A DNA stretch of 64,000 nt from Nitrospirota bacterium (lineage in GTDB: Bacteria > Nitrospirota > Nitrospiria > Nitrospirales > Nitrospiraceae), in contig JBFLWP010000014.1 in the NCBI GenBank assembly GCA_040757595.1, positions 1-64,000 on the forward strand. Reading direction: 5' to 3'. The translations under genes were made by a program, and so were the position numbers. The notes beneath the pieces are model-generated. The model had not been told where the DNA came from, made no database searches, and was given only the letters and a program-made list of their open reading frames with translations. This document shows, piece by piece, positions 1 to 8,697 of the stretch (its first letter is position 1; every line of letters begins with the position of its first letter).

Positions 1-778
1 ACTCTTCCACGGCGGTCTCCGCCACCTGCTTCCGGACATAGGGGTAGAGCTCCTTCAGCGTGACGAGTCCGTCCTTGTCCTGGTCGGCCTCCCCGTGCAG
101 CCCCGTGAGCAACGCATAGGTGAAGAGGCCATGCCCGGCCTTGTCATAGTCCGAACTGATCTGGGTGCCGGTGGATGCCGCGAGCACCACCACCTTGCCC
201 GCCGCCAGGAGAGGGTTCTCCAGGGAGAGCACCATGGGCCGGGCGCCATTGGCCAGCACCGAGCGGCCGACGGCGCCGGAGAAGCAGGAATCCAGCAGGA
301 CGATCACGTGCTTGGCCGGCAGCTTGTTCAGGGACTCATACAGGGCCTTGAGCGGATACAAGCCGTCGGGGTAGTCCGGGTGTCCGTCCCAGGGGACGAG
401 GTAGGCGTCCCCAGTCTTCGGATCGGGCGTCCCGTGCCCGGCATAGTACACATAGACTGTGGACTCCGGCTTGACCCGCATCCGCAGCCACTCCCCCACG
501 GTCCGGAGATCGTTGCCTGTCGCCTTGGCCTCGGTCATGACCCGGATATGGGATTTCGGGATCCCGGCTTGGGTCTCCAGGAGCTTCGCCACCGCTTCGG
601 CATCCTTGACGCCATAGGCCACTTTCGGGATGACCTCCTCGCGATACTGACTGATCCCGATGACCACCGCGTAGGCGTCGGGCTGCTGGAGTGATGGCAC
701 TCCGGCCTGGCTCGCCATCGGACTCAGACCAGCCAGAAGGAGCAAGCTGACCAAGACCCACGTGCGCGGAAGACACAT
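1..778 (-). CDS. Secreted caspase-like (peptidase C14) protein, 3' end outside window
   Basis: Read on the minus strand from ATG at 778, with an AGGGAGG ribosome site about 9 nt upstream. 259 codons are visible and no stop is reached. Residues 1-25 look like a signal peptide, so the protein is probably exported. The C14 fold carries the expected dyad: His115 in YYAGHG and Cys165 in LLDSCFSG. Residues 232-243 (DQDKDGLVTLKE) match a canonical EF-hand calcium loop, D-x-D-x-D-G-x-V-x-x-x-E, within or just after the catalytic domain. Calcium-dependent activation is known for metacaspases generally; its use here is inference. Substrate unknown. Further domains may follow beyond the window edge. Confidence 0.88.
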   Translation of the reverse strand, partial: MCLPRTWVLVSLLLLAGLSPMASQAGVPSLQQPDAYAVVIGISQYREEVIPKVAYGVKDAEAVAKLLETQAGIPKSHIRVMTEAKATGNDLRTVGEWLRMRVKPESTVYVYYAGHGTPDPKTGDAYLVPWDGHPDYPDGLYPLKALYESLNKLPAKHVIVLLDSCFSGAVGRSVLANGARPMVLSLENPLLAAGKVVVLAASTGTQISSDYDKAGHGLFTYALLTGLHGEADQDKDGLVTLKELYPYVRKQVAETAVEE

Positions 779-1117
779 GGCACGCCTCCCTTGTGAAACA
801 CGTGCTATAGGAATATCTTAGGCTAGCTCCGTTTTTCCCCAAAAGCAATGCGTCTCCCTGGACGAAACTCGCGAGGGGGGGAGTCTTCGCCCCCCCCGGC
901 TCCCCCCAGGATGCGCCCGCGTGTCCGCCGGCGGGAGCACGATAAACCTACCGAACCAAGGCGTTGAGCTGGTCGCCGTGAACAAGGCCAGCTTGGGGGC
1001 AATTGCGGCAAAAATTGAGGTTGGAACCGGGAGTAAAACCGGGAGTAACGAGAATCAGGCGGTCAACACCGAGACTGGCAAAACCACAGAACCCCTTGAT
1101 AACTCAATCGGAAGTAG
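779..1117. other. Non-coding stretch before tRNA-Cys
   Basis: No convincing complete gene. It holds the caspase gene's 5' leader and a C-rich/G-rich patch near 876-905. From about 920 to 1110 a plus-strand reading frame runs straight into the tRNA gene, with a Thr/Gly/Asn-rich peptide (TGSKTGS, NTETGKTTEPLDN). Tails like this occur at the ends of tRNA-adjacent integrases, but no catalytic integrase motif remains, so this is at most a remnant. Confidence 0.4.
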
Positions 1118-1193
1118 TGGAGGCGCCGGGCGGGTTCGAACCGCCGCATCGCAGTTTTGCAGACTGCTCCCTTAGCCACTTGGGTACGGCGCC
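1118..1193 (-). tRNA. tRNA-Cys (GCA), CCA encoded
   Basis: The minus strand folds as a 76-nt cloverleaf including an encoded CCA. The acceptor stem GGCGCCG pairs with CGGCGCC, the anticodon arm GCAGT-CTGCAAA-ACTGC gives anticodon GCA, and the T-arm contains GGTTCGAACCC. The discriminator base is U. It stands alone, not in a tRNA cluster. Confidence 0.96.
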
Positions 1194-1283
1194 ACGCCGG
1201 GGATTATATAAGGCCTCGCGCCCTCAACTCAACGCGAGATTTGCCGCATAGACGAGACGGGTTGGTCAGGAGATACGGAACTC

Positions 1284-2486
1284 TCAGCGACGGTTTGGAA
1301 GGACAGGGATCTCGCGGCCCTTTCCCGCTGGACTGTCCGGAACGGGCTCGGACGACCGGGGCGGCCAGGACCGACGACCGTCGGGCTCGGCCGATCCGGA
1401 CGGCTCGCTGGCCTCTTCGGTCTCCTTTTCCTTGGCCAGGACCTCGACTTCCTGGATCAGGGTGTCCAGGAGCTCGGGCATCGGCACTTTGCGCACCAGC
1501 TTGCCTTTTTTGAACAGGATGCCGACCCCCTCGCCGCCCGCAATGCCGATGTCCGCTTCCTTGCCTTCGCCGATTCCGTTCACGACGCAGCCCAGGACGG
1601 AGACGTTCAGCGGGGCCTTGATGTGTCCGAGCCGCTGCTCCAGCTCGTTGGCCATCCGGACCACGTCAATCTCCACCCGCCCGCAGGTCGGACAGGCGAT
1701 GACGTTGATCCCGCGATGCCGCAGCTCCAGCGCCTTGAGGATCTCGAAGCCGACCTTCACCTCCTCGACCGGATCGGCGGCCAGGGACACCCGCAGGGTG
1801 TCGCCGATGCCGTTCGACAGGAGCCAGCCCAGCCCGATCGCGGACTTGACGGCGCCGGTCATGGCGGTGCCGGCCTCGGTGATCCCGATGTGCAGGGGAT
1901 AGTTCGACTGTTGGGCGAACAGCCAGTAGGCGTCCGCCGCCATGTGCACGTCGGAGGCCTTGAGCGAGACCTTCATGTTCGTGAAACCCACGTCCTCCAG
2001 CGCGTGCACCGCGTTCAAGGCCGACTCGGCCAGGGCCTCCGCGGTCGGATAGCCGTACTTCTCCAGCAGGGGGCGCTCCAGCGATCCCCCGTTGACCCCG
2101 ACGCGGAGCGGGATCCCGTGGTCGGTGACCGCCTTGATCACCTCGGCGACCTTCCACCAGGCCCCGATGTTGCCCGGGTTGATCCGCACGCAATCCACGA
2201 CCTCCGCGGCCTTCAGCGCCAGCCGGTGGTCGAAATGGATGTCGGCGATGAGCGGGACGGTCATCTGCGCCTTGATCTTCTTGAGCGCCGCGGCCGCGTC
2301 CATGTCCGGCACGGCCACGCGGACGATCTCGCAGCCGACCTCTTCCAGCCGGCGGATCTGCTCGACCGTCGCCTGGACATCGCGCGTGTCGGTCGAGGTC
2401 ATGGACTGGACCGAGACCGGCGCGTCTCCGCCGATCTTGACCTTGCCGACCTTGATCTGCCTGGTCTTGCGCCGCGTGATGTACAT
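1284..2486 (-). CDS. ispG: 4-hydroxy-3-methylbut-2-enyl diphosphate synthase (MEP pathway)
   Basis: Penultimate enzyme of the MEP isoprenoid pathway: reductive conversion of methylerythritol cyclodiphosphate to HMBPP using a [4Fe-4S] cluster. The 400-aa product starts [14 protein letters not shown] and has a TIM barrel with [10 protein letters not shown]. The cluster ligands are visible as Cys265 and Cys268 (CPTCGR) and Cys300 (GCVVNGIGE), plus the following Glu of NGIGE, the spacing known for E. coli GcpE. The last 35 or so residues are a Pro/Ser-rich tail not needed for the fold. Next upstream gene on the same strand is dxs, and ispH lies 14 kb away, so three MEP genes cluster here. Confidence 0.97.
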   Translation of the reverse strand: MYITRRKTRQIKVGKVKIGGDAPVSVQSMTSTDTRDVQATVEQIRRLEEVGCEIVRVAVPDMDAAAALKKIKAQMTVPLIADIHFDHRLALKAAEVVDCVRINPGNIGAWWKVAEVIKAVTDHGIPLRVGVNGGSLERPLLEKYGYPTAEALAESALNAVHALEDVGFTNMKVSLKASDVHMAADAYWLFAQQSNYPLHIGITEAGTAMTGAVKSAIGLGWLLSNGIGDTLRVSLAADPVEEVKVGFEILKALELRHRGINVIACPTCGRVEIDVVRMANELEQRLGHIKAPLNVSVLGCVVNGIGEGKEADIGIAGGEGVGILFKKGKLVRKVPMPELLDTLIQEVEVLAKEKETEEASEPSGSAEPDGRRSWPPRSSEPVPDSPAGKGREIPVLPNRR

Positions 2487-2519
2487 TCCGTTCAGCGTTC
2501 TGCGTTCACAGCATCGAGC

Positions 2520-2580
2520 GATCTCGTCGCCGGTGAAGCGTGACGCGCACGACGAGATGCGAACGACGCTTCACGAGATA
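2520..2580. repeat. Intergenic inverted word repeat (GTGAAGCG family)
   Basis: Between ispG and dxs. GTGAAGCGT (2533-2541) faces ACGCTTCAC (2566-2574), and CTCGTCG (2523-2529) faces CGACGAG (2550-2556), giving interleaved hairpin arms. The same words in the same order recur at 60496-60555, 58 kb away. Confidence 0.7.
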
Positions 2581-2591
2581 CGTCTTCTTCG

Positions 2592-4547
2592 CTAGCTTCC
2601 CTGCTCGTCCCCCAGCGCCTCACGGCCGGTCCGGGCAAACGCGGTCTCCGCCTTCCGGCCGGCCGCGAGGGCCGGCGCCACCCGCGCGAGGAGATCCCGG
2701 ACCCGGCCGTAGATGCCCTCCGCGGTCAACCCGTACCTCTCCCGCAGGAGGTCCTGCGGCCCCTGCTCGATGTACCAGTCCGGCAGCCCCATGAGCACCG
2801 TCGGCAGCAGGATGCCCTGCTCGGACAGGGATTCCAGCACCGCCGACCCGAAGCCGCCCATCTTGGCCCCCTCTTCCACCGTCACGAGGCAGCGCACCCG
2901 CTTGGCCACCGAGCCGATCAACTCGGCGTCCAGCGGCTTGACGAAGCGCGCGTTCACGACCGCCGCGGAGACGCCTTCCTGCGCCAGGCGCCGGGCCGCT
3001 TCCACGGCCGGCCAGACCGCGACCCCGACGGCCACGATCGCCACGTCGGTGCCCTCGCGCAGCACCTCGCCCTTGCCGACGGGCAGCGCCTGCGGCTCCG
3101 CATCCATCCGCACGCCCAGGCAGGTGCCCCGCGGATACCGCACCGCGGCCGGGCCTTCGTGGCTGAGGCAGGTCTTGACCATGTGCTGGAGCTCGTTCTC
3201 GTCCTTGGGCGCCATCACGACCATGTTGGGCACGTGACGGAGGTACGCGTAGTCGAACGCCCCGTGATGCGTGGTCCCGTCCTCGGCTACCAGGCCGCCC
3301 CGATCGATGCAGAACGTCACCGGCAGGTTCTGCGTCGCGACGTCGTGGACGACCTGGTCGTAGGCCCGCTGCAGGAACGTCGAGTACATGGCCACGACCG
3401 GCTTCATCCCCTGGGCCGCCAGGCCGGCCGCGAACGTGACCGCGTGTTGCTCCGCGATGCCCACGTCGTACAGCCGGTCCGGGAACTCCTTTTCGAAGGC
3501 GGTCAGGCCGGTCCCTTCGCACATGGCCGCCGTGATCGCCACGATCCGCGGATCCTTTCGCGCCAGCGCCACCAGCGCCTTGACCGCGTGGGCCGTGTAG
3601 CTCGGGCGGGGCGACTTCTTGGCCGGCTCGCCGGTCTCGTGCACGAAGGCCGGGCAGGCGTGGAACCAGACCGGGTTCTTCATCGCCGGCTCGTAGCCCA
3701 GCCCCTTCTTCGTGATCACGTGCACGAGCGTCGGCCCCTTCAGCTTGAAGACGTTCTCCAGCGTGGGGAGCAGGTGCTCGAAGTTGTGCCCGTCGATCGG
3801 CCCCACGTACCGGAAGCCCAGCTCCTCGAACAGGATCCCGGGCAGGATGATGCCCTTGGCCAGCTCCTCCGCCCGACGGGCCAGCTTCTGCATGGGCTGG
3901 CCGATCTGGGGGATCGCGCGGAGGAAATGCCCGGCCTCCTCCTTGATCCTCGTATAGAACTCGCCCGTGAAGGTGCGATTCAGGTAGGCGGAGATCGCGC
4001 CGACGTTCTTGGAGATCGACATCTGGTTGTCGTTCAGGATGACGACGAAGTCCTTCTTGAGACCGCCCGCATGGTGCAGCCCTTCCAGCGTCATCCCGGC
4101 CGTCATCGCGCCGTCCCCTACGACGCAGACCACCTTGTGCGTCTGATCGAGCTGGTCGCGGGCCTCCACCATGCCCAACGCCGCCGAGACGCCGGTGCCC
4201 GCGTGGCCCGCGTTGAACGTGTCGTACACGCTCTCCTCGCGCTTACAGAAGCCGCTGAGGCCGCCGTACTGGCGGAGCGTGTGGAACCGCTCGCGCCGTC
4301 CCGTCAGCAGCTTGTGGGCATAGGCCTGGTTGCTCGTATCCCACACGATCTTGTCGGTCGGGGTGTCGAGCAGATAGTGCAGCGCCACGGTCAGCTCGAC
4401 GACGCCCAGGTTGGAGGCCAGGTGCCCCCCGACGCTCGACACGACCGAGATGATCTGCTCCCGGATCTCCTGACAGAGAGCCGGAAGCTGTTCCGGCGGC
4501 ACCCGCTTCAGATCGGCCGGATTGTGAATCGTTTTCAGGAAAGACAT
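2592..4547 (-). CDS. dxs: 1-deoxy-D-xylulose-5-phosphate synthase
   Basis: First MEP-pathway enzyme: TPP-dependent condensation of pyruvate and glyceraldehyde-3-phosphate to DXP. The product is about 651 aa, with the N-terminal TPP domain (GGHLASNLGVVE, then GDGAMTAGM...NDNQMSIS), the transketolase pyrimidine domain (GIAEQHAVTFAAG) and the C-terminal transketolase domain. An in-frame start exists at 4577, but ATG at 4547 is chosen because AAGGAG sits about 10 nt upstream and MSFLKTI is a usual Dxs beginning. Same strand as ispG, about 100 nt apart, with a palindromic tract between them. Confidence 0.97.
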   Translation of the reverse strand: MSFLKTIHNPADLKRVPPEQLPALCQEIREQIISVVSSVGGHLASNLGVVELTVALHYLLDTPTDKIVWDTSNQAYAHKLLTGRRERFHTLRQYGGLSGFCKREESVYDTFNAGHAGTGVSAALGMVEARDQLDQTHKVVCVVGDGAMTAGMTLEGLHHAGGLKKDFVVILNDNQMSISKNVGAISAYLNRTFTGEFYTRIKEEAGHFLRAIPQIGQPMQKLARRAEELAKGIILPGILFEELGFRYVGPIDGHNFEHLLPTLENVFKLKGPTLVHVITKKGLGYEPAMKNPVWFHACPAFVHETGEPAKKSPRPSYTAHAVKALVALARKDPRIVAITAAMCEGTGLTAFEKEFPDRLYDVGIAEQHAVTFAAGLAAQGMKPVVAMYSTFLQRAYDQVVHDVATQNLPVTFCIDRGGLVAEDGTTHHGAFDYAYLRHVPNMVVMAPKDENELQHMVKTCLSHEGPAAVRYPRGTCLGVRMDAEPQALPVGKGEVLREGTDVAIVAVGVAVWPAVEAARRLAQEGVSAAVVNARFVKPLDAELIGSVAKRVRCLVTVEEGAKMGGFGSAVLESLSEQGILLPTVLMGLPDWYIEQGPQDLLRERYGLTAEGIYGRVRDLLARVAPALAAGRKAETAFARTGREALGDEQGS

Positions 4548-4723
4548 AGGGTCTCTCTCCTTAGAACCGAGGTTCAACCATTGTAAGGGGGAGCGGTTGC
4601 CCGGCGGCTGGACCTGTATGGCTGGTGCCCGGGCATCTCGACAATCGGGCGTCAGTCTCCCACACCATTCCCAGGATTGTCAAGCAGTTACATCGAATCC
4701 GTCGGTGCGGTCTCGACTTACGC

Positions 4724-5740
4724 TCAGTTCCCAAACCGGTAGGTGACCACGGTGGACAGGGTAAAGTCGGCGGCGCTGCCACGGAGGATATCCAGGTTCT
4801 CGATCCCATAGACCTGCCAGAGCAGATTGCGCCGCAGCTCGTAGTTGAATCCGAAGGCCGCTTCGGTGACGCCCCGGTCGAGGACCGGGCTGCCCGTTCC
4901 GTGGTAGGCGCTGGAATAATAATCGAACTGGGCGACGAACGAGAGCGCCGGGGACCAGAGGTATTCCACCGCGCCGATCCCGGTCAGCACGGTTTGGAGC
5001 GACAGGTTGGAGACCGTGCCCGTCGGCTGGACGACGTTGAAGTTCCCGTACAGGAGCCAATTGGTCGCCACCGCTTTCTCGACTGCGACCCCGACCCCGA
5101 AGTCCGGATGGCCGCTGCCGAAGAACTGCGCGCTGTCTCCGGTCGGCGCCTTGGCCGCGACGCGGAGAGACAGGGTTGGCGTCCACCCATGGTCTTCGGT
5201 GAGGAGCTGATACTTGCCGATGAAGGTGGTGTCCCCCAGTCCGAGGGTGTTGTTGCTGCCGGAGAACATCACATTGCCGTTGCGGCTCACGTTGTACACG
5301 TATCCCCTGTTCTCGAGCGACTTGCGCGCCGGCGCCAGGCCGGTCGTCGCCCGCTCGACCCCCGTGATCGCTCCCTCCAGGATACCGCGATAGCGGTAGA
5401 CGGCGGGCACCTCGACCGCGACCTCGAGTTTCTCCGTGAGGCCGTAGCGGAGGAACAGCCCGGACCGGAGCTGCTCGAACTTCATCGTCGCGGTGGTCGG
5501 CAGGATGCGATCGTCGAAAACCGTCGCCGTGTCCGCCAACTCGACCCGGACGTCCAATGCACCCTTCTTGAGCACCGCGGCCCGGTCGCCCGGCATGCCC
5601 AGGAAGAGCATCTGCAGGGGTTGGAAGTTCCGGACCGGAAACGGACCGTATCCCTCAGCCGCGGCATCCCCCGCCCAGACGAACAGGAGGCCCACGACGA
5701 TGCCCGCCAGGATACCTCTCGCGCACGCCGAAACTCGCAC
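4724..5740 (-). CDS. DUF3187-type outer-membrane beta-barrel protein
   Basis: 338 aa with an N-terminal signal peptide (hydrophobic core about residues 8-27, cut near DAAAEG). The mature start GPFPVRNFQPLQMLFLGMPG and the alternating-hydrophobicity strands ending in VVTYRFGN resemble DUF3187 proteins, predicted outer-membrane barrels of unknown function. It follows the mla operon on the same strand (136 nt downstream of mlaC), which suggests an envelope role; that is inference from context. No ligand-binding motif is recognisable. Confidence 0.75.
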   Translation of the reverse strand: MRVSACARGILAGIVVGLLFVWAGDAAAEGYGPFPVRNFQPLQMLFLGMPGDRAAVLKKGALDVRVELADTATVFDDRILPTTATMKFEQLRSGLFLRYGLTEKLEVAVEVPAVYRYRGILEGAITGVERATTGLAPARKSLENRGYVYNVSRNGNVMFSGSNNTLGLGDTTFIGKYQLLTEDHGWTPTLSLRVAAKAPTGDSAQFFGSGHPDFGVGVAVEKAVATNWLLYGNFNVVQPTGTVSNLSLQTVLTGIGAVEYLWSPALSFVAQFDYYSSAYHGTGSPVLDRGVTEAAFGFNYELRRNLLWQVYGIENLDILRGSAADFTLSTVVTYRFGN

Positions 5741-5876
5741 CGATCAGCCTCGGCCCTTTACGAACCCGCAGAATGGGGCTGGAGTGGGTCCCGGAGACGC
5801 CGTCGTTCAGCGTCGGCGGCCGGTCACCCATGACGCCGGGGGGAGGACGAAGCGCCGGACATCGGGCCACATCGGC

Positions 5877-6515
5877 TCACGAGCCCGTCTTGGGCGCCTC
5901 GATGGCATCGGACTTCTTGCGCAGCTTCTCCACCAAACCCTGGTAGCCTTCCGCCTTGATGATCTTGTTGAACTGACCGCGGTAATTGTTGACGAGGCTC
6001 ACGCCGTCGATCACGACGTCGTAGACGCGCCAGTCCCCGCCTATCGTCATCATCCGGTAATCCAGCGGAATCTCCGCCTTGCCCGACACGACCTTCGTGC
6101 GGACCTCCGCATAGCCTTCCTGGAGCCGCTCGTTGACGTAGTGGACGGGCTCGCCCGAATAGCTCTCGATCTTGTCCGCATAGGTGCGGGTGAGCAGGGC
6201 TTTGAAGAGCTCGACGAATTCCTTGCGCTCCTCGTCCTTCAACGCCTTCCACTGAGCGGCCAGCGCCCGCTTGGCCATCTCCTCGTAGCTGAATCGTTCC
6301 GCTACGATCTTTTCCAGCGTCTGGCGGCGCTCCTCGCGGCGCTCGGGCTTCTTGAGCTCCTTGTCCTGCAGAATCCGGATCACCTGGTCGATCGTGCCCT
6401 TCATCGCCTCCGTGGCGGCCCCTCCCGCCCCGGCCAACGACGCGGTCAAGACCGCCGTCACGGCGACCAGCCCCCCCAGCCCCCGCACCGCTCTATTTCG
6501 GCTCCGTTCCATCAT
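5877..6515 (-). CDS. mlaC: MlaC/Ttg2D-family periplasmic phospholipid (or hopanoid) carrier
   Basis: 212-aa exported protein (signal peptide about residues 10-32, LAGAGGAA). It is homologous to MlaC, the periplasmic shuttle that carries lipids between the inner-membrane MlaFED complex and the outer membrane. Visible family features are KIVAERFSYEEMAKRALAAQW, LLTRTYADKIESYSGE and the conserved YDVVIDGVSLVNNYRGQFNKI. Last gene of mlaE-F-D-C. Hopanoid clusters elsewhere contain an MlaC-like HpnM. As shc and hpnG lie just upstream here, a hopanoid cargo is possible but not shown. Confidence 0.92.
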   Translation of the reverse strand: MMERSRNRAVRGLGGLVAVTAVLTASLAGAGGAATEAMKGTIDQVIRILQDKELKKPERREERRQTLEKIVAERFSYEEMAKRALAAQWKALKDEERKEFVELFKALLTRTYADKIESYSGEPVHYVNERLQEGYAEVRTKVVSGKAEIPLDYRMMTIGGDWRVYDVVIDGVSLVNNYRGQFNKIIKAEGYQGLVEKLRKKSDAIEAPKTGS

Positions 6516-6538
6516 GCTTGGCCACCCTTTCTAGCGTG

Positions 6539-6982
6539 TCACTTCACCTTGCCGTGGATGTACTGGCTGACCAACTCCTCGAGGTCGAGGCCCGATTCCG
6601 TGTCCCTGATCCTGTCGCCCGGCTTGAGCACGTCGCCGCCGCCGCCGGGCGAGAGCGAGATGAACTTCTCGCCGATGATGCCGCGCGTCTTGACCGACGC
6701 AAACGTGTCCGTATACAACGTGACCCCGTCGTGGATCGCCAGCGTGACCAACGCCTGGTCATCCTTCAGCTTGATCGCCTTGACCCGCCCGACCTCCACG
6801 CCGGCGATCTCCGTCGTCGCCCCGGGTTTCAAGCCGGTCACCGAGGTGAACACCGCATCCACCTCGTACAGGCCCCCGCCGATGATCTCCAGCCGGCCCA
6901 GCTTGATCGAGAGGTACCCCAGGCAGACGATGCCCACCAGCACGAAGACGCCGACGATCAGCTCCAGTTTGGCCCGTTCCAT
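6539..6982 (-). CDS. mlaD: MlaD, MCE-domain lipid-transport protein
   Basis: 147-aa inner-membrane-anchored MCE protein: one N-terminal transmembrane helix (about residues 7-27), then a single MCE domain (YEVDAVFTSVTGLKPGATTEIAGVEVGRV). It forms the hexameric periplasmic ring of the Mla lipid transporter in characterised species. 34 nt downstream of mlaF and 23 nt upstream of mlaC, consistent with one mRNA. The length is typical for short MlaD proteins. Confidence 0.94.
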   Translation of the reverse strand: MERAKLELIVGVFVLVGIVCLGYLSIKLGRLEIIGGGLYEVDAVFTSVTGLKPGATTEIAGVEVGRVKAIKLKDDQALVTLAIHDGVTLYTDTFASVKTRGIIGEKFISLSPGGGGDVLKPGDRIRDTESGLDLEELVSQYIHGKVK

Positions 6983-7016
6983 GTCCGTCCTCCGTCAGCC
7001 GTCAATCGCTTCACGT

Positions 7017-7766
7017 TCAGCGAGGAACGCTCTCCCTCGCCTCCGCCCCGACCGTGATGAATTCCAGGACCTCCGGATCGGTGGTGCGCTGGAATTCGGC
7101 CGACGGAGCCATGGCCGCGATCCGGCCGTCCTTGAGCATCGCCACCCAATCCGAAATCCCGAAGATCTCCGGAATCTCGTGACTGACCATGACCGCCGTG
7201 AAGCCGAACCGCCTGTGCGTCTCCAGGATCAGGTCGTGGATGGTCTTGGCCATGAGCGGATCCAGGCCGGTCGTCGGCTCGTCGAACAGGATGATCTCCG
7301 GCTCCATCACCAGGGCCCGGGCGAGACCGGCCCGCTTTTTCATCCCGCCGCTCAATTCGGCCGGGAACTTGTGCCCCATCCCGGCCAGCCCCACCTGCTC
7401 CAGCTTTTCCTCCACCCGGCGCCGGACCTCCCCGTCCGGAAGCCGGAGCTTCTCGCGCAGCGGGAAGGCCACGTTTTCGTAGACCGTCAGGGAGTCGAAC
7501 AGGGCGGCGCCCTGGAACAGCATCGCGAACCGCTTGCGGACCTCGTTGAGCGCCCGGCCCCGCAGCCGCGAGATCTCCACGCTGTCCACCCACACCTCGC
7601 CGCGGTCCGGCTGCAGCAGCCCGATCATGTGCTTGAGCAGGACGCTCTTGCCCTCGCCGCTGCGGCCGATGATGGTCGTGAGCTTGCCGGCCGGGATGGC
7701 GAGGTCCACCCCGCGCAGCACCGGCTGGCCCCCCAAGGTCTTTTCGACTCCGACGAGTTTAATCAC
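7017..7766 (-). CDS. mlaF: MlaF, ATPase of the Mla lipid ABC transporter
   Basis: 249-aa ABC ATPase. The Walker A is GRSGEGKS (about residues 33-40), the signature LSGGMKKRAGLARAL, the Walker B IILFDEPTTGLDP, and the switch histidine lies in MVSHEIPE. The KKRAGLARA wording after the signature is characteristic of MlaF/Ttg2A. It energises lipid movement with MlaE. The 112-nt gap to mlaE contains a word-repeat palindrome, unlike the tight mlaF-D-C spacing. Confidence 0.94.
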   Translation of the reverse strand: MIKLVGVEKTLGGQPVLRGVDLAIPAGKLTTIIGRSGEGKSVLLKHMIGLLQPDRGEVWVDSVEISRLRGRALNEVRKRFAMLFQGAALFDSLTVYENVAFPLREKLRLPDGEVRRRVEEKLEQVGLAGMGHKFPAELSGGMKKRAGLARALVMEPEIILFDEPTTGLDPLMAKTIHDLILETHRRFGFTAVMVSHEIPEIFGISDWVAMLKDGRIAAMAPSAEFQRTTDPEVLEFITVGAEARESVPR

Positions 7767-7778
7767 TGCAACCCACCC

Positions 7779-7873
7779 GTGATGAGCGATCGGTGACGGG
7801 TGATCGGCCAGAAACTCCCAGACTCAATTCCCTCAGGCGCACAACCCATCACTCATCACCCTGCACCCGTCAC
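7779..7873. repeat. Intergenic inverted word repeat (GTGACGGGTGATCGG family)
   Basis: Left arm CGTGATGAGCGATCGGTGAC... (from 7779); right arm with CCCATCACTCATCACC and CACCCGTCAC (to 7873). GTGACGGGTG on the left is the exact complement of CACCCGTCAC at 7864-7873. It lies between mlaE and mlaF. The same words recur at 17650-17748, 20634-20748 and around 53527-53560. Confidence 0.7.
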
Positions 7874-7878
7874 TATCC

Positions 7879-8652
7879 CTACAAGAGCACCGACGTCAGG
7901 AAATAGTCCCACACCAGGATCAACACCGAGGTCAGCACCACCGCTTCGGTCGTGGCGGTGCCCAACCCCTCCGCGCTCATCCTGGTGTAGTAGCCCTTGT
8001 AGCAGCAGACCCAACTGACGATCAGCCCGAAGCAGACCGACTTCAGGATCCCCCCGTAGACGTCCTTCCACTCCACCGAGGATTCCATCGAGCTCCAATA
8101 GGATCCGGGGTTCACGCCCAGCAGCTCCACGCCGACGAGATAGCCGCCGTAGATCCCCACGACGTCGAAGATCGCGACCAGCAGCGGCACCCCGATCAGC
8201 GACGCCACCACCTTCGGCGAGATGAGGTACTGAAGCGGGCTGATCGCCATCGTGTCCAGCGCGTCGATTTGCTCCGTGATCCGCATGATCCCGATTTCGG
8301 CGGTCATGGCGGAGCCGGCCCGGGCGGTGACCATGAGGGAGGCCAGCACGGGCCCCAACTCCCGAATCATGCTCAACGCGACGGCCGATCCCAGCGCCGC
8401 TTCGGCCCCGAATTTCCGGAGCGAGTAGTACCCCTGCAGGCCCAGCACCATGCCGGTGAAGGCCGCGGTCAGGATCACCACGAACGACGACTTGAACCCG
8501 ATGAAGTGGAGCTGCTTGAGGATCTGAAAGGGCCGGAAGGGCGGCCGGGCGAGCCAGGCGAACGTCGCCAGCAGGAAGAGCAGCATCCGCCCCATTTCCT
8601 CGATGAGAAAGAGGGCCGTGCGACCGACGCGGGTCAAGGTGCGGGCCATCAT
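7879..8652 (-). CDS. mlaE: MlaE, permease of the Mla lipid ABC transporter
   Basis: 257-aa integral membrane protein with five to six hydrophobic segments. It shows the conserved MlaE core: GMVLGLQGYYSLRKFGAE, ELGPVLASLMVTARAGSAMTAEIG and QIDALDTMAISP. Permease partner of MlaF. First gene of the mla set, 45 nt downstream of hpnG, so transcription may continue from the hopanoid genes into lipid transport. Confidence 0.95.
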   Translation of the reverse strand: MMARTLTRVGRTALFLIEEMGRMLLFLLATFAWLARPPFRPFQILKQLHFIGFKSSFVVILTAAFTGMVLGLQGYYSLRKFGAEAALGSAVALSMIRELGPVLASLMVTARAGSAMTAEIGIMRITEQIDALDTMAISPLQYLISPKVVASLIGVPLLVAIFDVVGIYGGYLVGVELLGVNPGSYWSSMESSVEWKDVYGGILKSVCFGLIVSWVCCYKGYYTRMSAEGLGTATTEAVVLTSVLILVWDYFLTSVLL

Positions 8653-8697
8653 CGGTTCCCTCTCGCGCGGCGGGCTCGCACGCCGACACTCCGGCCT

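Noticed and set aside
5493-7796. A 767-codon plus-strand open frame
   Set aside because: Antisense to DUF3187, mlaC, mlaD and mlaF; it crosses several real genes.
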